NCBI GenBank assembly: GCA_028565635.1
Contig: JAOXYB010083165.1
Location: 1 to 22,904 of the forward strand
Direction: 5' to 3'
DNA from: Phoronis ovalis
Taxonomy: Eukaryota; Phoronida; Phoronidae
DNA length: 22,904 bases
The notes under the pieces were generated by a model. The model was not told the origin of the DNA, made no database searches, and was given only the letters and a program-made list of their open reading frames with translations. The translations under genes were made by a program, and so were the position numbers. Position 1 is the first letter of the stretch, and each line of letters starts with the position of its first letter. Below are positions 1 through 11,700 of this stretch, one piece after another.

Positions 1-44
1 TTAGTAATATATAAGGATTATTTGAACCGCGCATTGTTTAAATA

Positions 45-200
45 GGTTGTGCTGTGGATCATGACGTTTTTCTCACTCTCCGAAGATGACGTCACATAAA
101 CTGTGTACGCAGGTCTTGTGGCCTATGATTTTTCTAGTATAAGCGTAGAGCGGTCGTGGTGGATCGGGGGTGCACGATTTATATACAAGTCATCGATGTT
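45..200. promoter_or_regulatory. CpG-richer patch with perfect CRE (TGACGTCA) and a TATA-like run
   Basis: TGACGTCA at 87-94 is the full palindromic cAMP-response element. About nine CpGs lie between 60 and 175, whereas flanking introns are nearly CpG-free, and TTTATATA follows at 178-185. This may be an internal promoter for a Caskin form starting near the SH3, or a conserved enhancer. Both are inference: no first exon with a phase-1 donor could be fixed. Confidence 0.25.
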
Positions 201-1120
201 AAAAGAAAAGGGTAGCTTTCACCATTTTTACATTTTTACCCCTTTTTTGGTATGATTGCAGCTTTAACTAAGCTGCCACTGTATTTCTCTACACTTTTCT
301 GCTTTAGATGTGTTCTGAAGATGGAGTGTGTAGTATCCGCTCTTTGTTGGGCCATTAAGTTGACATTTACAGGGTATTTTTTGTAATTTAAAAATGCTGC
401 CTTTCCATAATCAAGCCATATATTACAAAGTTCTTCTTGTAGTTTTATGTATGTGTTTATTGTACATGAATCATTCTTGAAGTGATAAGCATTCTGTTGT
501 TTTAATGCATATTGTCAATACACAAGCAAATGTATACAGATGCAAGGCACCTGCTCCAAGACAGTGTACTCACAAAAAACAACATACTCTTTGACATTTA
601 AAGCTTGTTATTACTTCAATACTGTTATATCTATTCAGCATTTTCAATATAGTTCTTGAACTATTTTGGTACATGAGCTCCTAGAAGATGGTGTAGGAGG
701 GCTTGGTTAGAAGATATGTTGCATCTTATGACTTTTGTATGGAAAGGTATTTCTGCTTGTTGACCATTTAATAACATAATACTACTAAGGTTTATGAATA
801 CTTTTTCAGGGAGTCCCTGTGCATCAACTAAATATATAAATTGTCCTCAGTTAGCTATGCTATGATGGTATAAATGCTTACTGTTACATTTTAACTACAT
901 ATTTCTCTACAATTGATTGATTTGGGGAAAACGGCAGGTTGTATTGTAATCTATCTCTCATGTGTTGGACAAATTTATCAACCCTTTGTAAAAGTTAAGC
1001 ATTTTACATGTAAAGCATGAGAATTTTTATGTTGCACCTGTTGCAATGGTTTTTAGATAGAATGCAATAATGTCTAACTAGTATTTCATTGTTTGGCTCC
1101 ACTTTAAGGTGGCTTCCCTT

Positions 1121-1175
1121 GTGAACTTAAGTAAAGTGAGGTTAATCTGTGAACTTAAGTGAAGTGAGTTAATCT
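1121..1175. repeat. Two-copy tandem repeat, 28/27 bp
   Basis: GTGAACTTAAGTAAAGTGAG at 1121-1140 recurs at 1149-1167 with one substitution and one missing G; each is followed by GTTAATCT or its shortened form. An intronic local duplication with no visible function. Confidence 0.8.
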
Positions 1176-2309
1176 CCTAATTCCTGGAATTATAGATGGA
1201 GCTGTTTGAAGTTGTTGAAATGTATAATCCATAAATCAATGATGCAGTTTTCTTTTGTGGCAGATTTAGAAGGCTTCATTTCTAGTAAGAAATTATCTGT
1301 CATTGGTATTGGTCAATTACATTTAGAAATAGATACTTTCCTCTAAAAATCCTGCAACCTCAACTCAGTTTGCTTTCAGATCACATGCTGGTGAAATTTA
1401 TAAAATCACATGACCCTTTGTTAAATTTGGGTTATAGGTTTGATATACAAAAAAGTGTCAAATTTTTAGGGGCTCTTGACCCAATGATACAGAATACACC
1501 AAGGTTCAAAACTCAAGTGTTTGGAGAACGTGATAGTTTGCATTATGTAAGATGTACAAGCTTGTGCAAGGGCAAATGAAAAAGTTTTTTATAGGTTTTT
1601 TGAAATTATGGTAATTATCGGTGAATTTCAACTTTGTTTTTTATTACACTAATCAGTAATTTGATTGGTAGTGAAATTTGTGCTTGCAGTCAGATGTTAT
1701 GTAGGTCTGAATGGAAACAGTTTAGTGAGCATATGTTATTGGATGTGAATTGCCTAATCTGTAGGTTTCTGGAAGATACAGCTGCCAATATTGTTTTGTC
1801 TTTATGATGAAAGCAGGTAGATATACATTACATCTGTATATATAATCCATGCATCTATTTGCTTTTTGTTCCTATATTTTATAATGGTGTCCCTAACCTA
1901 CAATATCTTGTTGAAATATATTTTACTGTTTCAATCAACAGGATTCTCCCAGACCAGCTTTCATCAAATAATTTCAATCCCTGCATGGTTAATATTTTAC
2001 AAAATATAATATAAGGTACTCTTCCAGTCAAAACAAAACCTGCCAGTGTTTTAGTATTTGAGCAGTTCAGCAATGCCAGTACCATCTGCAGCCAACCACT
2101 ACTAACGTCATAAGTGCCATTATTTAAAAAAATGAAGGTATAAAGATAAGGATGCGAAAGCTGTGGAGAGCAACTGTGTATGATTACTCCATCAACTGTA
2201 AGGTTATTGTGCTGAAATTGAACATGTGTATGATAAAACTTGCATCATAAATTCTTATTGGGAGTATGAAAATTGGGAAATGATTAGTTGGTCATAGCTG
2301 TATGAGTTA

Positions 2310-2336
2310 ACAATGATCAACAGACTAGATCATTGT
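2310..2336. repeat. Short inverted repeat, 9-bp arms
   Basis: ACAATGATC (2310-2318) and GATCATTGT (2328-2336) are perfect complements around a 9-base spacer. Small enough to arise by chance in A+T-rich sequence. Confidence 0.5.
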
Positions 2337-2674
2337 TTCTATAATGACAATAATGTGGTTATTTTTTACAACTTTGTGGTTAGAGTGATACAGTTTATAA
2401 GCTGATTGATTCAGATAAAATCAGATTGGGTACCTGTTATATTCCTGTTTAATGTTAGCTTTTTAATTGGGCAAGTAATGAGAGTATGATAACATTTGGG
2501 TTCAAACTATGCATCTTATGAGCCTATTGACAGGAGAAGAATTATCTGTAAACACTGTAAAGTAACAGCATAAAACATTAATAGATATAGAATTAATGTA
2601 AAAATACTGTTATTAATAAAGGATACGAGTGTATTATTGTTGCTATATCATGATTAAATGTCTTATATTTCCAG

Positions 2675-2769
2675 AAGCGTGCATTGCCACTCAAGCCCGA
2701 GCAGTACAGGATTACGGGAATCCTTACGACACAAACAGTTTCTACTTTAGAGAGGGAGATTATATTAAG
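2675..2769 (+). CDS. CASKIN: Caskin exon a: first half of SH3
   Basis: The acceptor TATTTCCAG ends at 2674 and the donor GTACGA starts at 2770. The exon opens with two bases of a split codon (phase 1 intron upstream, expected to complete Glu) and ends in phase 0. It encodes residues 1-32, including [10 protein letters not shown] (the ALYDY position) and the FREGD turn typical of SH3 domains. The phase 1 start shows that a coding exon exists upstream, outside the window. Reading the exon leftwards into the intron gives no start codon in a good context. Confidence 0.93.
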
Positions 2770-5700
2770 GTACGACTACTTTATCTCTAGATATTATCTT
2801 TGTGCATTTATTGAACACATGGTACTTAAAAAAATAATTTTTATTAATTTACAGTCGGTCAGTCAGTTAGTAGATATGTTACTAGGCAGAACATCAGTCA
2901 CTTTGGTAATTTGTTTGTCCCTTTCCTATAATATTTAGGTCCAAAAATGTAATTGCTTTAGAATCCTATAAGTAGCATGTTGGATTTATTGTTAGTATCT
3001 CTTTACTAATTTACAGTTATTAACACAGAAAAATGTTCTTGTTTTTTTTTCCAAAAAGTTTGTATCTCTGTCATGAAATGTTTCTTTTGATCAGATTTTG
3101 GAGCAGTGTTCCGACGGACGCTGGCGTGGTTCGGTAATGCATGATTCTTGCCAGATGGCAAGGACAGGATACTTCCCTGCCTCTGCTGTGGTGCTAATTG
3201 AAAGACAGGGTAAATTTTACTTTGTACACTTTGTTTCTGCACTGAATCTCAATGAAGTGATGACTTTTCCAGTATAAATCTCACGAGTTTGCACTCAGTA
3301 ACAATCTTCAGTGATCGAATTATAATATATGATCAGCAGATGTTGAAAGGTGGGCTCAGGTAACACCTTGCCCATGCAATACTGTAATCTTTAAATGGGC
3401 AAGTGAAGTTAGATTGTTTGACAGTAGCATCAGCAAGCTTGTATGACTTAGTTGAACTTAGTGACATCTGGTGTGGAATAAGTTATTATGATCTGTGCTG
3501 CTGCTTTAAAAGTTTTTAATTTGTAACTCTAAAGATGAACATATATTTGTAGCTTTGGAAAATCGCCATAGTTACCCAAAAAGTCAGGTTCACCCACACA
3601 ACCATGTGCCAGAAATAGTTACTCAAAATCACCGCTCCTCATATGGAAGTATTGGTGCTGATGAGTCTTTTCCTCCTCCACCGTCACCACTCATGTCCAC
3701 AAGAAGCACAGGTATTGTTTATTACATCATTTCGTATTCTGCATTACATTTGCTGTAAGCGATTTTCTGACAAACTAATAAGTTACACAATTATAGATCA
3801 GTCAGTATGCTATATAATTTACTCCTATTGAGACAAATTTTGCCACAAACCATTGAATTGCATTGACTTAAAAATTAAAGCTCTCTGATTGCTTCCAGTT
3901 AATTTCATTTTGAAAGTTGATAACACATCAGCAAAAATGCTTTTAAATAGAAGCTTAAATAAAATAGATGAAAGTATTTGTCAGGGGATCAAAGTCCCAT
4001 TAACTTGTAAATAGTGGTGTCATCATTTCTTATATTTTGTAGAATCTCCTGTTCAGAAATCAAGATCATCACCTCAGTATCCTGTTCCTGGAACATTTTA
4101 TTCTAACCCACAGGTGAGCCATGTCTTAATTAGACAGAGTAAAACTTCTTCATTTTTTGAATAAAATCCTGCAAAAAAGAATTTAAGGAAGTAGCCGACC
4201 AGCAGTAGGACTTCTTGAAATGCTCCATTATCTCGACGTGCATGCAGTGTTGCTTATTCATAATTACTATGAGCCTGAAACATTCTGGCCTATCATCATT
4301 TACACATGGTGATCATTTCTCACCTATCAACATCCTACACATGGTTGTCATTTTTCATATGACTTTAAAACTTTACTGTATGATCCGGACATCAAATAAA
4401 GATTTTGTTTCAATTTGCAAATAATCATAACAAATATCTATGTGGGAATGTATCAAGTTATATCATAATGATAAGTTTAAATATTGGCTGCCATATTACA
4501 TGAGGTGACATGAAGTTTGTTTTTAATTATTCCTAATTGTATTTCTAATAGCGAAGTCATGTTTCTTATATTTATCCGTCCATCTTATCTGAAATATGTA
4601 ATATAGCAATTAATAAATTACGCATGATGGATGTATATGAGCATTGTAGAATGCCTAAGAATATATATTTCATAAAGTGGATGAGCCAGGGGCTTAACAA
4701 TCTGCTCATCATCTAGACAGGATATATACTCCATATTTCCTGACATTGCGTGCAGTAATTGAGTTAAATTGTAACACTGAACCTGATAAAAAATCCAATC
4801 GAAATAAATCAAGTAGAAATTGATAGGTAGTATTTGTAATGTTTTAGTTGATATGTACAAGTGAATGTGAAGTAACAATGTGTTTAGGAATGAAAGATGC
4901 TTTCATTTATTTAGCAATTGGTAATTTACACTCTTGTACTCGCAAGAGTATATAAACTATCATTGAATAATAGCTTCTTCTACAGTTCTTTCTAAGGAAT
5001 AAGGGCTGTCTCTTGAATAACAGCTCATCGTCAATCTAACGAGCTCATTTTACTATCATTGTCAGTTTTTCAATTATTGTAGGTTTTAAATAAACTATAT
5101 ATACAAAATGAGAATGAAATAAATCCCACTTTTAAGTAAAAACTGCACTATAAAAGACAAAAAGAAAAAAATGTTTTATGGGATAAGAATTTTATACCAA
5201 AAATGTACATAACATCACTCATCTCACAGATACTAAACAGTCGAGTTGAATTGGCATTAGCTTCTCAATCTCTCCTCATTATCTTTTGACAGAATTTTAT
5301 ATTTGAAATCAATGATTTGATTTGATCTGGTTTATATCCATGTTCTTACCCAGCTATGTATTTGCTGAATGTTTATGAATTCCTATCAGTCTTGATATTT
5401 AATTTCATATGTTTATAATAAATACAAGAGAAATTGGATAAGCTAGTAACTTCACAAACTTGATGAAATTCTGAAAATTTGTAGATACTGTGTAGATTTC
5501 TTTTTAATAGCAGTAATACAATGTTCACACTTCACTGAATGCGTTCTACCTAATGTTTTTAGTAGATAATTTATTCTGAGTACAATATTTAAAGTTGTGA
5601 TTTGGGGTATATGTATGTTGATCAAAATTTTAGATCCATTGCATATTTAGTTCAAGAGGTGGCAATCTTTGGAATTGTATTCTGAATTATTGACATGGTT

Positions 5701-8700
5701 TGCATATCATCAGAGTGTAGCTTACAGTTATGTTTCCTGTAGGAGTAAGAATCATCATGCATTGTAATTGCCATAAGATACTGCACTTTTGAGAAATTGT
5801 TGCGATATTAAATTCAATAATCAAAATTTTTGCTTTAATGAGATCTGATGTTGCTTGATAAAGGATTTTTTTAATCATCTTGATTAAAAATTGTATTTAA
5901 CAAACAATTTACAACAAAATTGCAACAGATGGATATAGTGAACTCAATATGATATCATATAATTTCTATAATATCATGCAAAATCATTGTGATTGCTGGT
6001 GGACACTGCAATACACTAGGGATTCAGAATAAAACTAATGTTGGGTTTGGCTGTTTGATTTGCGGATCCTGACTATAATTACACAAATGACCATACTGTT
6101 ATGACTGAAAGATGCTGAGGATTTGTCCGTTCTGAACTAGAACTATATTATGCCTTATGAATTGGGGATTTAATTACACCTCTCTAGAGATGACAGAAGT
6201 TCCTGTATTGACTGAGAATTTGCAATGCTGATTATCATCTGCATAAACCATGTTGTTAAAAGAAGAATTCTTGGAAATTGACCTTGGTTTACGATCTTTG
6301 AAAAAAGGAATCATTGTGATATTTTAAAGTATAAAATGTATTTGTTTCTAAATGGCCTATTTTTTTGCTCAAATGAAGAAAAAGGCAAAGCAGTACAATT
6401 TTTACCACGAAGGTAGTTGCGTGGCAAAGATAGAATCATAAAATGATATTTGAGTTGGGATAATTAACATCAAGATGAACTGAAAATGTCTGAAATATCA
6501 TATTCTAGAACAAAAGATTTTACAATTAACATTTTGAATTAAAATGTCAGTGACTAATGTTGTGTGGCTTACTACATATGTATTCGCAAAAAAATATTCC
6601 AAGTAATAAAGAATAGCTGGTTGGAATATGTCTCTGCTGTATCGACTGTTAAAGTCTGCTACCATGCCATGTATGGTGAATAAAGAGGTACATTATTCCT
6701 TTATTTTTGTTTTCGTGATCTTTTAACCAGAATATATTAACTTCATACTTGATTTGTTAGTGGATTTCCATTCCTTCTTTGATTGACTTTTGATAGAGGT
6801 AGTATGCCATTATTTTTATCTTTTGTAGGATATTGTAATTTTAGCCCTTAACTGCCATTTTACATGCACATTATTCACAAAAATATTCTTATGAGCTGGC
6901 TACAGTTTTAGTTAACAAAGAGGAATCTGTTAGAATCTGTTTTTATGTCTCAAATAATTCACGTATCAGTATAAGTTAGGTAAGGTATTAAGAATCTATC
7001 CATCACTTAATAAGAAATAATGTTTAATTAATATCATATACCTTCTATCAGGTAACTTGATTAAATGGACCAAATGTTTCTATATTTTCTTGTCCACGCA
7101 CCTGTTAACTATCTCAATATTTACAACTGTAATTTCATATTTTTTATTGAAAAAAGTGCTAAAAAGCATTGTAATGATTTTAAATATTTTGCCAAGAAAA
7201 GTGTACCTTTTTTATACTTTGTTTGTAACAGAGGATGTATATCTAAGTAATGTGGTACATAATTTTAATTTAGCAGCAGAGATGTTTTAAAATTTTATTT
7301 GTGTTTTGTATACTGCAAATTGTATAATATAAGGGAATAACATTGTCTTTTAAAATATTACCAAGTGTAATGACAGTTGTTCTAGCGTAAGATAAACATG
7401 TAGGGATTAAGCTGCTGTATTTTTAACATTACAATTCAGCGAATTCAGCAGGCAGTCAAAAGATCTTAGCTTAACATTGTAACTTTTTATTGCACTTGGT
7501 TCTGTCTTGCAAATTATGGGATGTGACATTTTATTGTTGATAATCACTTAGAATTGTTATCTCATTGTGTAATTTCGCCTGTATATCTGGCTGATAACAT
7601 GCTTATCTTGTATTGCAACATGCTCTATGTGAAGAGACATTCATTCATGCCTGTTATGTTTCACAAACTGAAAAATATTGTATGCTTCTTGTTTTTCAGA
7701 TGCACCATTCACCTGTCAGGACGCCTGGAACTCCAGAAAACACATTAGAGCCGTTTAGATATAGTACTGATGATGCGCGTTCCCGTGGTTCCAGAGATAG
7801 TCCTAGTAACAGTAGCAGGAATAGTGCTGGAAGTTTAGACAGCGGAAGGGGCCTGGGATCATCGCAGTTTGATAACAGAGTAAGTAGGAGTCAAAAGTAA
7901 TACATATTTCCTTTATCCTGGACAGTTATATCTCAAGAGAACAAAAACATACATTAAAATTTATTAAAAGCAAATGTTCACCTCTGATTAACAATAAAAA
8001 TAAGTTTTTTTCAATTTATAGGTTACAAGGTACATTACCGATCACAACGTTTTGACCTTTTTCTTTTATTTGGAGATTTTCATGACTTTGCACTGAAACT
8101 ATCAGTGTCTAAATATCGCCAGGAGCATGATATTCTAAATAAACTTATTTAATAAAATAATGACTTGATTTCTTATTATTATTATACGTAATCAGTTATT
8201 TCTATCTCGCACAAACAGTATTGTCTGTAATTTTTGTATCAGGTAATATGTCCTTGTCATAACAGTCCGGAATAGTTTTTGGTTATAATATTAATTGGAT
8301 GCATCGAGTGCAGATTTATGTATATCAAGGCATAGGAATCTTAGTATAATAAATTAACTATGCAGTTACTTTTGGTTAAGGTACATGTATGGTGATAAAT
8401 CTATAAATATATAAAATTTGTCCCACAAACAAGATTTCAGGAAATGTATCTGAATTATGAGATACACTGGTCACTGTGGCAAACATGCTGCAAACAAATG
8501 AGGTTTGTTTAGTCAGGATGAATATTATAAAGTATAACATAAACTAGATGAAGGATATCCAGGCAGTTACCTCTGAAATATTATAAAGTATAACATAAAC
8601 TAGATGAAAGATATTTAGCCAGTTCTCTCTGAAATATTTGTTTTGGATCATATTTTGGGTGTAATTTAAAAAAGCAAAAGCATACATTGCTGTAAAAATC

Positions 8701-11700
8701 ATAGCCTATATTTGTGATTGGCACTATTTGAACTTACCGTGCGGTGTGCAATTGCAAACTACACAGCATAGTGATGTGTTTTTGTAGAAATGCACAAGAA
8801 GCTGAATGACACTTCAGCAGTATGTGTGGGCCATAGAGATCTTGGTATCTCATACCAGGTGTCACTATTGTATAACACATCGATGGCATTCTTAGCATGA
8901 AAAATATCAAATACTTAGATAACTGTAATATTTACAGCAGGATACGAGAAAATTGGCAGATATAATCATCATGCAATTATAGTTCGTATGAAAGTAGTAA
9001 GTCTTGCCTGCGGATATTGTAAAAAAATCCCTGCAGAAATTAGAGATTGTGTAAATTTTCCTTGAGCAAATATTGAAAATCTTTGTAATAATTGTATAAT
9101 TCAATTTCATATTATAAAAATTCTTTTATTACACCTTGTGGGTGTTTCATTACAAACACTGTTTATTGATATAGTGGATTAATTTTTAAGAAGCATTTTC
9201 TTCATGAAATACCATACTTTTTACTAGGCAGTTGCTTTTGCAGAAGAAAAGTAAGTCCACAATTGATAGCTTACTTTGAGTCTTCTGTACAAGAGTGTAC
9301 ATAGTGTAATGGAGTACCAGCTTTTAAAAGTCAAAAGTACATTACATTACAGGACAGGATCAACTGGAGTGTAATGCTTTCATTGATATGTAGTGCACTT
9401 AAATTTGGATTCAGCAGTCTTCAAAACTACTATTATTGTAAGCTGTATTTTTTACTTGCTCACAATTTATTGCTATTTGATGATGATCATTTTCTCATCT
9501 CTCATTGTGACAAATTATTTAGTAGTCTGCACATTGCTGTATCCTGCATTTGTGGAATACTGTCTAGACAAATAGGTACAATTCTGGATTCATAGCCGTA
9601 AATCCATGACGTGACAAGATTCTTCACACATATTCCCTACAGGTACCTGTATAGGTTTGATTAAAATCTTTTGGAAATAATTTGTTTTATAATAATGTAT
9701 ATTAGAAACTGTTTCAGTTTGACATACAGCATATGGGGGAGCATTGCTGCATTGTATATGTACATTTATAAATTGTAGAAATTATTTAGACTCAAATAAA
9801 TAGCCACAGAGTACATATAAGTAGGAAGGGTGAGTGTGTTCTGCAGGCAATCACTAATGCAAGAAATCAAAATATACAAAGTAGAAAATTTATTTAACTT
9901 GCTAGTACATTTGGAACATGAATGTATTCGCACTTTACACCTTGAGTGAAATTTTCGTAGTTAAATGCAAAGATGGATTAATATAATTATACATTTTGGA
10001 AAAGTATTACTAGTATTAAAGATTATGAAGAAACTGTTTACCTATCTGTCACATGATTACATAATCAGTATGAAGGTCATTTTGGGTAAGATCTTAATTT
10101 TAAAACAAAATTTCCAAAAACATTTAGTCCATCACCTATCTAGATACAAAGTTTAAACTTAACAAAAATTAACTTCAAACAGGCAACTACAAATATAGGT
10201 ATCTCAGATTTTTTAGAATTTTGCTTTGTTGTGAGACAATGTGCTTCTAAAACTATGGGTGTCATAAAAAATCTGAGGCCGCACCATTTTGGAGATCCTT
10301 ATCTGAATTAAATTTCGGACATGTTTCAGCTTTGTATCTGCAGGGGTTTTAGGTTTTAAATTTTCTTGAAATTTTATGTGTTAGATTGGAATAGTAAGTT
10401 CTCATAATCATCCAGTTAGTATCTATCCAAATACGTATGTTTTCACTATGTTATTTTTTTATTCCACTCTTAAAACATTTTCATAAAGTTTATAGTGCTG
10501 ATAAGTTGTGCTAACCTGTTCTGAAATGGTAGTGATGTTCATTCTAGTAAGATGCTTTTGAAAATCTTACAGAATTATTTAATATAGCTTGAATTAAAAT
10601 GGTGTGATGATTAGCCAATTCCCAATATGATTATGTAACTTGATCATTCAGCTTAATACAAAGTTCTAGTTTTATGTTTTTAATAAATAAAAACTGGCAA
10701 ATACATGTAAGAGCAATATTAGCAAAATTTCTGCATAGATCTTAAATTACTTCATGTTGAGAGCTGAGACAGAACTGTTAATTGGGAGGTAAGAAGGTAT
10801 AGAATGATCTGTTTTAGATCATGGGCAAGGCAAAGTAAATTTAATTCAGACAAACTTAAAATATGCAATTAAACATAGCTTTTTGTAGCTGATGTGTAGG
10901 AGTTTAATGTCTTTTTCATTATGATTCATCCTTCTTTAGTTTTACTCCTAATCCGAAATTCACAAAAATTTCCTGTAGAGTCATAGCTGCTATTTAAGTT
11001 GATATAACCAGGCATGTAGTTTTCATTGTGCCTTGTCTGTTTTAGTTTTTCCCTTTCCAATTTATATTAAAATATAATAACTGTATGTGTGTGAGTGGTC
11101 AAACTATGGAAAATCCAAATATACATTGCATCATCTTTATTTTGCATTGCCAGCTACATAACATCAGTTATGTTGTACAATTTAATTGGACACTTTTGAA
11201 TGTACAAATGTATTTTGCAACTCCAAATTATTTCTCATACTTAAAATATCCCATATTTGTTATTTTAGTGGCATTGCTCATGTTTGGTTAATTATTAACA
11301 ATTTGAAATATTACTTTGCCTACTTCAATGATTATTATGTACTTTCATCATCATACCATGATTTATATAAACTTTGAGCTAAGTAAAACTTTCTTTATTT
11401 ACAGTAATTATTACCTGTTATAATTAAGAGAAAGTTTAACATAAACATATAGACTAATGTAGAAAGTGTTTAACTACAAGTGCCTTGCTACAGTAATTCC
11501 ATTTTCACAACAGCTTAATTCGGAGTAATTTCATTTCACCACTTACTTAATGGTAATAGTCGACTATTTTTCATCCCTTGATCTGGTAAGCAAACATGAA
11601 CTTTCTCTACTGAAATTGTTTGTCCATTTTCATTTGTTTTAGCTAACATTTGGATGCAGTACTCTACATTTGCTTGCACTGGTTTCAAATGTTAGCTAAG

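Larger units (their letters stand above)
1..2674 (+). other. CASKIN: Upstream intron of Caskin (no coding sequence found)
   Basis: A+T-rich sequence with frequent stops in all frames. I looked for ankyrin-repeat signatures (TPLHxAA, GAD, LLL) upstream of exon a and saw none. The longest open stretches (about 60-70 codons, for example 1370-1579 + and 1879-2085 -) have no recognisable protein and no clean splice-site pair. Apart from the CpG-richer patch at 45-200 and the repeat at 1121, nothing stands out. Confidence 0.6.

Noticed and set aside
1370-1579. 69-codon open frame after a TTTCAG, as an upstream Caskin exon
   Set aside because: The peptide has no ankyrin or SH3 similarity, and no donor would deliver the phase 1 join needed by exon a.
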